A program made the position numbers and the translations under genes. From positions 186,001 through 250,000 of the forward strand of contig PLDC01000015.1 of the NCBI GenBank assembly GCA_003134995.1: 64,000 nucleotides of DNA. Direction: 5' to 3'. The stretch comes from Acidobacteriaceae bacterium (GTDB taxonomy: Bacteria; Acidobacteriota; Terriglobia; Terriglobales; Acidobacteriaceae). This document shows positions 53,139 through 62,421 of this stretch, piece after piece. The notes beneath the pieces were generated by a model. The model searched no databases. It was not told the DNA's origin and saw only the letters and a list, made by a program, of their open reading frames with translations. Each line of letters opens with the position of its first letter. Within the stretch, counting starts at the first letter, position 1.

Positions 53139-55818
53139 CGGTAACGGGACGGGCAACGGAGCGAGCAGACCGAAATCGAGCGGATCAAAGTCGAAAGCGA
53201 ATGCCGAAGGGGCACGCTATTACCCTTTCAGCAGTATGCCTTTGCCGGATCCAGAGACACTCGAGAGGCTGGCGAACGAGTTTTTTCTCGCCATGCCCAA
53301 GGATCTGGCGAACGGAGACAGCGCGGAGGAATACGCTGCTTCTCCCGACGTAGAATCGGAAGAAATTCCTACCGTGATGTTTACGGAGGAGATGCTTCCG
53401 GCTCAACGCACATCGTTGTTCGAATCCGCTCCCACTGTTCCTGGCTCGGCTCCGTCTACACCGCCCGGACCGCTGACTGAATCCGATCTACGTGCGATTG
53501 CCGCATCCTTGGCGGGTTCGATGGCGCTTGTTCCGGGAACTCCGGGAACTGCGCCGATGCCGCCGGTTGCGGGCTCGCCTCCAGGATTCTTTGCGGAGGG
53601 AAACAGTTCGCCTCTATCGGTTGCTCCCAAGCTGCCGACAGCCAACGAACTTTTTTCATTTCCCGGTATGCCAACCATGCTCAGCTCACCGCCGACCTCT
53701 CCTCCTGGCGGCGCGGATATGAGCACGCTTCCGCAATCTCCCGGCAGCGTTCCAACAAAACCCGGTTCTGCTCCTTACTTTGTGGAAGGCGAAAAAGGAA
53801 CATCTCCGGCAGCTGCGTCAGTGTTGCCGCCGATTAACGAGTTGTTCTCTTTTCCACGCGTACCGGCAATGCCCAATGTTTCCGGCATTGAAACTATTCC
53901 CAACGTTCCGGCGCCACCAACGTCGCCCTCGGCCGCGCCGCCGGACGCTACCATGACAACCGCTACCGGCTTGGGTCAGCCGCACGATGTGAAAGCAGTC
54001 ACGCCGACAGTGCCCGCCACCACATCGCCTGAGATGAGTGGCGTGCCATCGACTGGCACATCTGGCTCGTCCGGAACTTTTGCCGAACCTGCCAAAACGA
54101 TTTATCCACGGCCAACCGATTCTGGTGCGGGTCAATCGCACGATGTGAAGGCAGTCACGCCCGCAGTTCCGGCAATGACCACGCCCGAACTGCGTGGCAT
54201 ACAGTCCGCCAGTTCACCGGCCTCATCCGGAACCTCTGTCGATCCAGAAACAGCAATATATCCCGGCGCGGCAACATCGCTTCCGCCGTTGAGTGAATTG
54301 TTCTCTTTTCCGGGAGTGCCCGGAGCGCAGTCCGCTCCCGGCGTTCCAGCATTCCCTTCTTCGACGTCGGCGCCTCCATCCACGGAGGCGGACCTGCGCA
54401 ACACAACTCCGCATCCGAGCGTTCCTGGCCTGGGTGTTCCTGCGTTAGGCAATGTCGCAGGCACCGAGACCTCAGCACCTCACAAAGGAACGCAGACCGC
54501 TGCCGAAACCACTGCGGCGACTCCGCGACATGGAGCCTACGAGTTTCGCCCCGACGTCGTGCCGGAAGACTTGGGAATCGCAAAACGTCCGCTTGACGCC
54601 AAGCTGATCCGGCGTGACTTTCCCATTCTTGAAGAGCGCGTGCATGGCCGTCCGCTGATTTGGCTCGACAACGCTGCCACTACTCAGAAACCAAATGCGG
54701 TCATCGATCGCATCTCGGATTTTTACCGGCACGAAAACTCCAACATCCATCGCGCCGCTCACGAACTCGCCGCACGTGCCACCGACGCTTACGAAAGCGC
54801 GCGTGAGAAGACTCGCCGCTTTCTGAATGCGTCAACCACCCGCGAAATCATTTTCGTGCGTGGCGCCACGGAAGGCATCAACCTTATTGCGCAGGCTTGG
54901 GGACGACGCAATGTTCGCGAAGGCGATGAAATCGTCATCACCTGGCTCGAGCATCACGCCAATATTGTTCCCTGGCAGATGCTCTGTTCGGAAAAAGGCG
55001 CTCGCCTGCGCGTGGCGCCTGTCAACGATCGTGGGGAAATCATTCTCGAAGAGTACGAGAGGCTGCTCGGTCCGCGCACAAAAATCGTGTCGTTGAGCCA
55101 GGTATCGAACGCGCTTGGAACCATCACGCCTGCGCGCGAGATGGTTGAGATCGCGCACCGCTACGGCGCTCGCGTGGTGGTCGACGGCGCACAAGCAGTT
55201 TCCCACATGCCAGTGGATGTGCAGGCTCTCGATTGTGACTTCTACATATTCTCCGGGCACAAAGTTTTTGGGCCCACGGGAATCGGCGTAGTTTTTGGCA
55301 AGCTCGACGTGCTCGACACCATGCCTCCATGGCAGGGTGGCGGCAACATGATTGCCGACGTCACATTCGAAAAGACTACGTATCAGCCGGCGCCCGCACG
55401 GTTCGAGGCTGGCACCGGCAACATTGCCGATGCCGTTGGACTGGGATCTGCGCTCGATTACGTGAGCGGAATCGGAATGGAAAACATCGCCGCCTACGAG
55501 CATGAGCTGTTGAATTACGGTACGGCGAGACTGCTCACGGTGCCCGGCTTGCGGTTGATCGGAACAGCGCGCGAAAAGGCAAGCGTGATGTCTTTCGTTC
55601 TCGATGAAGTTCGCACGGAAGATGTTGGAGTCGCGCTCAACCAGGAAGGCATCGCCGTGCGATCCGGCCACCACTGCGCTCAACCCATTCTGCGCCGCAT
55701 GGGAGTGGAAAGCTCAGTCCGGCCGTCGCTCGCCTTCTACAACACCTGTGAGGAAATTGATGCGCTTGTCGCCGCACTGCTTCGTTTCCAGGCAGGCCGG
55801 GGACATCGCAAGTTGTAA
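53110..55818 (+). CDS. Cysteine desulfurase (SufS-like) encapsulin cargo with long N-terminal extension
   Basis: 902 residues from ATG 53110, with GGAG 7 nt upstream, inside the encapsulin 3' end. Residues about 495-895 are a PLP-dependent type II cysteine desulfurase: ATTQKPNAVIDR near its start, PLP lysine Lys718 (SGHKVFGPTG) and active-site Cys856 (SGHHCAQP). It moves sulfur from cysteine to an enzyme persulfide. Residues 1-490 are Pro/Ser/Thr/Gly-rich and probably disordered. They include LERLANEFFLAMP near 50-65, three ELFSFP motifs (180-185, 244-249, 396-401), and a duplicated segment of about 52 residues (288 and 338 onward, each with HDVKAVTP). In Synechococcus the cargo is loaded by such an N-terminal domain; by analogy this one should be too. 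Confidence 0.95.
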   Translation: MSTNTTSTNSGNGTGNGASRPKSSGSKSKANAEGARYYPFSSMPLPDPETLERLANEFFLAMPKDLANGDSAEEYAASPDVESEEIPTVMFTEEMLPAQRTSLFESAPTVPGSAPSTPPGPLTESDLRAIAASLAGSMALVPGTPGTAPMPPVAGSPPGFFAEGNSSPLSVAPKLPTANELFSFPGMPTMLSSPPTSPPGGADMSTLPQSPGSVPTKPGSAPYFVEGEKGTSPAAASVLPPINELFSFPRVPAMPNVSGIETIPNVPAPPTSPSAAPPDATMTTATGLGQPHDVKAVTPTVPATTSPEMSGVPSTGTSGSSGTFAEPAKTIYPRPTDSGAGQSHDVKAVTPAVPAMTTPELRGIQSASSPASSGTSVDPETAIYPGAATSLPPLSELFSFPGVPGAQSAPGVPAFPSSTSAPPSTEADLRNTTPHPSVPGLGVPALGNVAGTETSAPHKGTQTAAETTAATPRHGAYEFRPDVVPEDLGIAKRPLDAKLIRRDFPILEERVHGRPLIWLDNAATTQKPNAVIDRISDFYRHENSNIHRAAHELAARATDAYESAREKTRRFLNASTTREIIFVRGATEGINLIAQAWGRRNVREGDEIVITWLEHHANIVPWQMLCSEKGARLRVAPVNDRGEIILEEYERLLGPRTKIVSLSQVSNALGTITPAREMVEIAHRYGARVVVDGAQAVSHMPVDVQALDCDFYIFSGHKVFGPTGIGVVFGKLDVLDTMPPWQGGGNMIADVTFEKTTYQPAPARFEAGTGNIADAVGLGSALDYVSGIGMENIAAYEHELLNYGTARLLTVPGLRLIGTAREKASVMSFVLDEVRTEDVGVALNQEGIAVRSGHHCAQPILRRMGVESSVRPSLAFYNTCEEIDALVAALLRFQAGRGHRKL

Positions 55819-55983
55819 TCTGAGCGGAGGCGAGGAACTCGTCTCCGCTCGGCACATCACACCTCCTATCGCCCGCCGAACGAGGATCTATTCGATCTTC
55901 AAGAATTTCCAGAACTACCAGGAAACGGCCACGCTTTTTTCCCTCTAGCGGATGGAACCGCCCGTTCAGCGGGTACTTTCCTC

Positions 55984-56011
55984 TTGACAAATGTTGGGCG
56001 CGAATTAAACT
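55984..56011 (+). promoter_or_regulatory. Probable promoter of the desaturase operon
   Basis: TTGACA (55984-55989), a 16-nt spacer and TAAACT (56006-56011), in the 308-nt gap after the desulfurase gene. The perfect -35 supports it; the -10 is 4 of 6. Confidence 0.55.
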
Positions 56012-56126
56012 CGGTGCCTACCCTGGTCGAGGTTTGGGCTCTTGCCGCTCTATCGCGAAAGCTAGCGAGCGAGCGTCCTTTTTTCGGAATGCGTATTCTT
56101 TTGATTTTTCTTAGCGAGGATAAGCA

Positions 56127-57308
56127 GTGGAAGCAGCGAAGGGCGGGGATGGGGCCGGGATAAGGACCTCTGAGTTCAAAGTGAGAACCCCCTCCGCTTG
56201 CTCTGGGGAAGGAGCGCTGTCACTGCTGGAGGCTCCGCCTCGTCTTACTGAGGAAGAAGATCCGTTGTCGTCTTCGCATGCTGAATTCAGCGAACTTTGC
56301 CGCCTTGTCAAAGACAGTCACCTCCTGCAAAAAAAGACAGCGTCTCGCCTCTGGTTCAGGGTTGCAATTCTGCTCTTCGTGATCGCCTTAATGGCGGCGG
56401 CGATGATTTTTGGACGCGATAGTGTTGTGTTGCAACTCTTCAACGGTATTCTTCTTGCGTTCTTCTTCATGCACGTTTCGTTTCTGATGCACGATATCGG
56501 TCACCGGCAGATCTTTCGATCATCCGCTACTAGTCGTGCTATCGGCATGCTTCTTGGCGATTTATTAGTTGGCGTGAGTTATACCTGGTGGATCGACAAG
56601 CACAACCGTCACCACAGAAATCCGAATCACGTTGATCTCGATCCGGATGTAGAGTTTGCGGGCCTGGCTTTTTCCGAAGAACAGGCGATGGCGAAGAAAT
56701 GGCCCTGGACGTTGAGCGTGAAATACCAAGCATTCCTGTTCGTTCCCCTGCTGCTTGGGGAGCACTTGCATCTGCACCTGGTCTCCGCTGCGCATGTCCT
56801 CTCGGGACGGGCTAAGGCTCCCTGGACCGAGGGGATCCTGCTAGTCTGCCATCATATTGCTTGTTTCGCAATCATTTTCACCGTTCTCCGCCCGCTGCCG
56901 GCAATTGCCTTTCTGGTGTGTGGCAAAGCGCTGGGAGGGTTATACGCCGGACTGGTTTTTGCGCCCAATCATAAAGGCATGCTTGTGATCGACTCGGGCT
57001 CGGATGTCAGTTTGTTTCGGCGACAGGTCTTAACCTCACGCAACGTGCGATCCGGCCTCATCAATGACTTTTTGTACGGGGGTTTGAATTACCAGATCGA
57101 GCACCATCTTTTTCCGTTTCTGAGGCAAGATCAACTGCCGGCAGCGCAAGCCATCGTTAAGCCTTTTTGCCGGGAGCGCGGAATTCGTTATCACGAAACT
57201 GGGATTTTCCAGTCGTTGAAAGAAATTCTGCAACACCTCCACGAAGTTGGCGCTTCGGTTCGTGCCCATAACGCGCGGAGCCTTTCGAGTCAGGGAGCCA
57301 AATCATGA
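56127..57308 (+). CDS. Membrane fatty-acid desaturase (acyl-lipid type)
   Basis: 393 residues from a GTG (GAGG upstream). Three histidine boxes are in place: HDIGH (122-126), HNRHH (159-163) and QIEHH (323-327), with four or more membrane spans. This is the linoleoyl-CoA/delta-6-like di-iron desaturase plan. It inserts double bonds into acyl chains of lipids. The first 50 residues are polar and not part of the catalytic core. It overlaps the next gene by 4 nt and heads a five-gene operon. Confidence 0.9.
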   Translation: MEAAKGGDGAGIRTSEFKVRTPSACSGEGALSLLEAPPRLTEEEDPLSSSHAEFSELCRLVKDSHLLQKKTASRLWFRVAILLFVIALMAAAMIFGRDSVVLQLFNGILLAFFFMHVSFLMHDIGHRQIFRSSATSRAIGMLLGDLLVGVSYTWWIDKHNRHHRNPNHVDLDPDVEFAGLAFSEEQAMAKKWPWTLSVKYQAFLFVPLLLGEHLHLHLVSAAHVLSGRAKAPWTEGILLVCHHIACFAIIFTVLRPLPAIAFLVCGKALGGLYAGLVFAPNHKGMLVIDSGSDVSLFRRQVLTSRNVRSGLINDFLYGGLNYQIEHHLFPFLRQDQLPAAQAIVKPFCRERGIRYHETGIFQSLKEILQHLHEVGASVRAHNARSLSSQGAKS

Positions 57309-58660
57309 CAAATCCGGCCGGGCAAACTCCGCTTGCACAGAACTGGGACGCAGTCGTAATGGGCGCAGGTCCGGGAGGACTCGCCGCGGCGATCCATCTG
57401 CGGCGTGGTGGTCTTAGCGTGCTCTGCATCGAGCCGGATAAATTTCCGCACGACCGCGTGGGTGAATCGCTCGACTGGTCGGGTCCGGGATTGCTGGCGC
57501 AGTTGGGGATTTCGAGGGATTCGTTGATCGCAGATAAGGTCGCGACTTACAAACGGCATATTGAAATTGTGCAGCCCGACCGGCCGGCCTATCAAGCCCA
57601 GCCGGAAGCCTGGTTCCAAAACCCTCCGCTGAAATTTGAAACCGTCACTCTGCACGCGGACAGAAAGGCACTGGATCAGCGCATCTTCGAAACTGCCTGC
57701 CAGGCGGGTGTGGAATTCTTGTGGGATCGGGTTACCGAAATTGAAAGCGACGGAGAGCGCGTCACGGCAGTGCGCACGGCGGATGGACAATGCATCGAAG
57801 CTCGTTGGTTCATCGATGCCTCCGGGCTGGGCGCGCGGTTGCTGGCGCGGAAATTCGAAGTTCCAAAAATTGAGTACGGCAAGAAAAAGGTTTGCTTGTG
57901 GTGCCACTTCGAGACGCCGATTCGCACCGAAGGAACTACTTTCTACGGCAACGTCTTCTCGGATGAGTACCTGAGCTGGATTTGGGAGATACCGATCTCG
58001 CCGACAGTGACGAGCGTGGGTTGCGTGATGTCAGCTGATTTCGCCAAACAGCAGCGGCATCTGGGGAAAGAAACTCCGCAAATCCTGTGGGACGCTCTCG
58101 CTCCGTACGCGCGCTTTAACGGACTGTTGAAGGAGCAGCCTGATGCGGCGGTTCATTCCGCCGCCTACCGATCGTATGTTCACACGAATGCGTGCGGCCC
58201 CAACTGGCTGATGGTGGGAGAAGCCGCGTCGCTGCCCGATCCGCTTACCGCAAACGGCGTGACTGCGGCGTTCCGGCACGCCGCGGAGGGAGTAAAGTTT
58301 ATTCTCCAGTCAAACGAGCGCGGCGAACTCACGGCGCGTCAGCGCCGGATCTACAACACCAACGTCCAGCGCATGGGGCACGTTTTCAATCACAGCATCG
58401 AGACTTCAATTTACGACAATTCCATTCGATGGGGCCTCGGCGTGATGCCCGCGCAGAAAATCTACACCGCATTTTCCTACACGGTAAATGCCCTGTATAC
58501 AAGATTCCGGCCGCAAGGATGGCTGTCGATGCTGTGTTTCGGCTGCATGATGAAAGGCGTTTGGGCATGGATGGAAGCCTGGGCCTTGCTGGGACGCGTA
58601 AACTGCTTTCTGCGCCCGGGACTGAAGACGCGGCATCTTCAAGTGGCGCCCACGAGGTAG
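57305..58660 (+). CDS. FAD-dependent oxidoreductase, halogenase/geranylgeranyl-reductase-like
   Basis: 451 residues. FAD-binding GAGPGG (20-25) and RVGESLDWSG follow the tryptophan-halogenase/GG-reductase superfamily plan. A WIWEIP motif at 225-230 matches the WxWxIP mark of flavin-dependent halogenases. The C-terminus (GWLSMLCFGCMMKGVWAWMEAW) is hydrophobic and may bind membrane. Whether the catalytic lysine of halogenases is present cannot be told by eye. Overlaps the desaturase by 4 nt and is followed 25 nt later by a hydrolase. Confidence 0.8.
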   Translation: MTNPAGQTPLAQNWDAVVMGAGPGGLAAAIHLRRGGLSVLCIEPDKFPHDRVGESLDWSGPGLLAQLGISRDSLIADKVATYKRHIEIVQPDRPAYQAQPEAWFQNPPLKFETVTLHADRKALDQRIFETACQAGVEFLWDRVTEIESDGERVTAVRTADGQCIEARWFIDASGLGARLLARKFEVPKIEYGKKKVCLWCHFETPIRTEGTTFYGNVFSDEYLSWIWEIPISPTVTSVGCVMSADFAKQQRHLGKETPQILWDALAPYARFNGLLKEQPDAAVHSAAYRSYVHTNACGPNWLMVGEAASLPDPLTANGVTAAFRHAAEGVKFILQSNERGELTARQRRIYNTNVQRMGHVFNHSIETSIYDNSIRWGLGVMPAQKIYTAFSYTVNALYTRFRPQGWLSMLCFGCMMKGVWAWMEAWALLGRVNCFLRPGLKTRHLQVAPTR

Positions 58661-58685
58661 CGCCATTCGGCACACAACCAGCGCG

Positions 58686-59525
58686 ATGAATTATTGGGTG
58701 CGCGGAAACGGCCCACCCATTTTACTCATCCACGGAATACCCACCAATGGCCGCCTTTGGGATTTCGTCGTCGAACGGTTGCAAGAGCAATACACGTGCG
58801 TAGTTGTGGACCTGCCCGGATTCGGCGAGTCTCCCACTCCGTCGGATGGTTCCCGCGACCCCGCGCGGTTCGCAGGCGAGTTAGATAGACTCGGCCGCGA
58901 TCTCGGCTTCGCCTCGTGGAACGTAGTGGGGCACGACGCCGGCTCTACGATCGCCGTTCATCTTGCCGCCGCTTACCCTCAGCGGACGCGCCGACTTGCG
59001 CTGCTCTCACCTCCGTTGTTTCCCGAGTTCCGTCCGCCCTGGTTTATCCATCTGATTCGCACGCCGGTCCTCGGCGAGATTATTGCGCCAGCCATGATTT
59101 ACGCGATTTGGAACGGTGGCATGCAATCCATCATCGAGAGGACGGACCCAGCCCTGCCAGAAATTCTGGAAAGCTTTCACAAGCCTTTCCGCGGATTGGC
59201 TGGCGCACGGCGCCTGACCTGGCTGGTGCGCTGGGGTAACCCTGAAGAAGTACTAGGGAGAACTGCTGCACTCTTGAATAAAGTTTCTGCTCCAACGCTG
59301 ATCCTGCACGGCCGACGTGATGGAGCCATTCCGGTCAGCTTTGCGGAAAAGGCTTCGCAAATGATCCCGGATGCACGCGTTCACTTCTTTGATTCCGGGC
59401 ACTTCCTTCCTTTGAATGTTCCAGATGCGGTTTCAGATCAATTGCGGGCTTTCTTCGCATCAGATCTCGAGGCTGCGCCCACAGTTTCCAGAATGGAATT
59501 CCAGACGCAAAACAACAAGAGATGA
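58686..59525 (+). CDS. Alpha/beta hydrolase with an Asp nucleophile motif
   Basis: 279 residues. The oxyanion motif LIHGIPTNG precedes the elbow GHDAG, where the nucleophile is Asp rather than Ser, as in haloalkane dehalogenases and epoxide hydrolases. The late acidic residue (LHGRRDG) and the final His (SGHFLPL) complete a catalytic triad. The substrate is unknown. Overlaps the next gene by 4 nt. Confidence 0.85.
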   Translation: MNYWVRGNGPPILLIHGIPTNGRLWDFVVERLQEQYTCVVVDLPGFGESPTPSDGSRDPARFAGELDRLGRDLGFASWNVVGHDAGSTIAVHLAAAYPQRTRRLALLSPPLFPEFRPPWFIHLIRTPVLGEIIAPAMIYAIWNGGMQSIIERTDPALPEILESFHKPFRGLAGARRLTWLVRWGNPEEVLGRTAALLNKVSAPTLILHGRRDGAIPVSFAEKASQMIPDARVHFFDSGHFLPLNVPDAVSDQLRAFFASDLEAAPTVSRMEFQTQNNKR

Positions 59526-60385
59526 AAGTCGAAGAACTCAGCCTGCCGGCGAGAGACGGCATGCCACTCGCCGCAACGATTTTCCGCCCGGACAACTCTA
59601 CCCAAGGCAATCCGTTCGTACTGATCACTTCGGCCGTCGGCGTGAAGCGAGCGTTCTATAAAAAGTTTGCAACCTATCTCTGCGATCAGGGCTTCAGCGT
59701 GCTCTGCTTCGATTACCGTGGAGTTGGTGATTCGCGCCCCAAGAGCTTGTTCCGTTTCAAAGCCACCATGAGCGATTGGGGAGAGAAGGATGTTGCTGGA
59801 ATGATCGATTGGATTGCGGCCGAGCATGCTCACGAAAAGCTCATGGTTATCGGTCACAGTGTCGGCGCGCAGCTTGTTGGACTGGCTCCAAACAATGAAA
59901 GGATAGCCGCGATGCTCTCCATCGCCGGGCAAAGCGGTTACTGGGGACTGTGGTCTTCCCCCAGAAAATATCTTATGGCCGCGTTGTGGTACCTGATCGT
60001 CCCAAGTATCACACCCGCGATTAAATATTTTCCGGCTCGGTGGCTTGGGCTCGGGGAAGATTTGCCGGGCGGAGTTATCCTGGAGTGGGCGCGCTGGTGC
60101 CGCAATCCGAACTACATTGTCGACGACGCGGGTAACCCAAAGCGCGAACACTTTGAAAAGTTCAAAGGGCCCATTCTCTACTACAGTTTTGCGGACGACA
60201 TTTACGCACCCCAGGCAGCCGTTGAACATTTGATGAGCTTCTACACCAGCGCTGCCAAGTCTGGGCGTCACATCCTTCCAGGCGAACTCGCACTCCGGTC
60301 GATTGGCCACTTTGGTTTCTTTCGCGAGAAAATGAAGCCTCTGCTCTGGGCTGAAGCTTCTGCGTGGCTGACGCGGCAGTCATAG
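59522..60385 (+). CDS. Alpha/beta hydrolase with a Ser nucleophile
   Basis: 287 residues. VIGHSVGAQ carries the nucleophile Ser; DYRGVGDSR and a late IGHFGFF His fit the fold. The FADDIYAPQ stretch has a candidate Asp. It resembles the YbhB/BAAT-type or 'serine aminopeptidase S33' hydrolases, though no exact substrate can be named. It starts within the previous stop (ATGA). Confidence 0.83.
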   Translation: MKVEELSLPARDGMPLAATIFRPDNSTQGNPFVLITSAVGVKRAFYKKFATYLCDQGFSVLCFDYRGVGDSRPKSLFRFKATMSDWGEKDVAGMIDWIAAEHAHEKLMVIGHSVGAQLVGLAPNNERIAAMLSIAGQSGYWGLWSSPRKYLMAALWYLIVPSITPAIKYFPARWLGLGEDLPGGVILEWARWCRNPNYIVDDAGNPKREHFEKFKGPILYYSFADDIYAPQAAVEHLMSFYTSAAKSGRHILPGELALRSIGHFGFFREKMKPLLWAEASAWLTRQS

Positions 60386-60426
60386 AGTTATTAGCCAGGC
60401 ATTCCAATTTTCTCCTGTTATAAGCT

Positions 60427-62172
60427 ATGCCCATGTCAGATCTCGAACATGGCGATGGTGGCTCCGGTAGCCGCGCGCTGATCCCGGAAAACTACGGAAG
60501 ACTCGTTTTGCTTCTGCCGGGGGACCGCAGGCAGGAATTCACTCTATCGAAGGCCCGCATCAGTATCGGGCGCGCGACCACCAATGATGTGGTCGTGCCA
60601 GATTCCAGAGTATCGCGCAACCATGCCTTGCTCGAGTGCAGCGCCGCGGGCTGCACCGTCGTCGATGCCGGATCGCCCAATGGAATCTGGATCAACGGTG
60701 TGCGCGCCGAGCGCCACTTGCTCAAGCCAGGCGACACACTGGTGATGGGAGGCGCAACAGCGCGCTTCGAAGCTGGAGTGTCTGAAACCGACGAGCAGAT
60801 GACCAGCATGAATTCGGTCGCGGACATGAATACCGCGCTCTCGCAAGTTTCGCTGCAAATGGAAGTCGCCGAGACAAACACTGCGCGCCTGGCGGTTCGC
60901 GCCGGCGGCAAAACTTGGGAGGTCGCGCTCGACCAGGACACGATGACCATCGGCCGTTCATCGGGGAACGACATCGTGCTCGACCGCGAGAGCGTATCTC
61001 GCCACCATGCGCGCTTGGAACGCCGCGGCGACAAATTCGTCATTCAGGATTTGAAAAGCGGCAACGGCACCCGAGTCGGCGCCGCGAACATCGATCAGCA
61101 CGTGCTCGCCGATGGCGACATTATCAAGATCGGCGACGCACGCTTGGTTTACAAGGCGGTGTTCTCCAGCGACGATCTCACTGTGGTAGACCAACCGCAC
61201 CAGCCCGCGCGGAACCCGGTAATCGTCATTCCGGGCATGGGAGGTTCCAAGCTGTGGCGCGGCAGCGAGCTGGTTTGGCCCAACGTCCGTCATCTGCTAT
61301 CCAATGTAGACGAGTTGTCCTTCGCCAATCAGCTCGAGGCGCGCGGCGTCTTGGACGAAGTGGTGATCATTCCCAACTTCATCAAGCTCCAGCAATACAG
61401 CTTGCTGACGGATTATCTGGTGGAAGAACTGGGTTACGAGACAGGACGAGACTTGCTGGAGTTCGCTTATGACTTCAGGCAGGACGTGAGGGTCTCAGCC
61501 CGGAAGTTGGCCGCCGTTGTAGAAGGTTGGAAGGTCGATGCGCCGATCACGATTATTGCGCACAGTCTGGGCTGCCTGTTAAGCCGCTACTATGTGGAGC
61601 GCCTCGGCGGCAAGAACAGAGTCGGCAGGCTGGTGCTCATGGGAGGCCCGCACTCTGGCGCACCTCATACTTTTGCGGCCATGGTGCAGGGCGTGAATCT
61701 GTTCCCTCTCGGATTGCTGGATCGGTGGCTCCGAGACGTGCTGGCCGGCTGGCCGTCCACGTATCACTTACTACCGACGTATCCCTGCGTCATCACTCCA
61801 ACTGGAACCGATATGGACATCTTGGAGAATGGAAGCTGGCTGCCGGAATCGAGGCGCGCACTGCTGGCCACGACACGGGAGTTCCGCACGGAACTCGGCA
61901 CCCGGTCCAGCGTACCCACCGTCAGTATCTTCGGTTATGGGCTGAAGACGGTTACAAAGATCCGCTTCGACTGCGACGCAAGCGGGCTTTGCCGGAGCAT
62001 CAGTTCAGTCGCCGAGCTGGCCGGGGACGGCAGCGTTCCCGAAAGAAGCGCCTGCATGGAAGGAACTGAGATCCATCCTGTTCGCCAGCATCACGGTGTG
62101 ATGTTCGTGGATAGCGATGTGCAGAAGCGACTAAAACTGGAGCTGACGCGACGGTTCAATGTGAGCGTGTGA
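60427..62172 (+). CDS. Two FHA domains fused to a lecithin:cholesterol-acyltransferase-like hydrolase
   Basis: 581 residues. FHA1 (about 26-115) and FHA2 (about 155-245) each show the phosphothreonine-binding signature, GRATTNDVVV...RVSRNHALLE and GRSSGNDIVL...SVSRHHARLE. Residues 264-575 form an LCAT/PGAP1-like alpha/beta hydrolase: IPGMGGSKLW, the elbow AHSLG with Ser380, Asp in ELAGDGSVP, and His in QHHGVMF. The FHA pair would recruit or sense a phosphorylated partner; the hydrolase acts on an acyl ester, possibly lipid. It lies 41 nt after the Ser hydrolase and ends the operon. No kinase gene is visible nearby. Confidence 0.88.
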   Translation: MPMSDLEHGDGGSGSRALIPENYGRLVLLLPGDRRQEFTLSKARISIGRATTNDVVVPDSRVSRNHALLECSAAGCTVVDAGSPNGIWINGVRAERHLLKPGDTLVMGGATARFEAGVSETDEQMTSMNSVADMNTALSQVSLQMEVAETNTARLAVRAGGKTWEVALDQDTMTIGRSSGNDIVLDRESVSRHHARLERRGDKFVIQDLKSGNGTRVGAANIDQHVLADGDIIKIGDARLVYKAVFSSDDLTVVDQPHQPARNPVIVIPGMGGSKLWRGSELVWPNVRHLLSNVDELSFANQLEARGVLDEVVIIPNFIKLQQYSLLTDYLVEELGYETGRDLLEFAYDFRQDVRVSARKLAAVVEGWKVDAPITIIAHSLGCLLSRYYVERLGGKNRVGRLVLMGGPHSGAPHTFAAMVQGVNLFPLGLLDRWLRDVLAGWPSTYHLLPTYPCVITPTGTDMDILENGSWLPESRRALLATTREFRTELGTRSSVPTVSIFGYGLKTVTKIRFDCDASGLCRSISSVAELAGDGSVPERSACMEGTEIHPVRQHHGVMFVDSDVQKRLKLELTRRFNVSV

Positions 62173-62421
62173 CCTGTTTGCCACTTCTAATGATCGATTC
62201 GACATGTAGATTTCTTAGCCGCAATCGTGTGTCTCAATTTTTCCTCCTCTGTGTGCCAACCTGAATTCATCCAGCGGCCATTGTGGTAAACAAAGATCAT
62301 CCATGACTCGGCTTCAACCGAACGATCGTCTCGCGTTACACTGCGCTCAAGACGGATGTTATCGAGATCAAGGCGGCAGGAGCCAGAACGAGATCGAATG
62401 CCGCAGTCGGCACCCGGCGAG

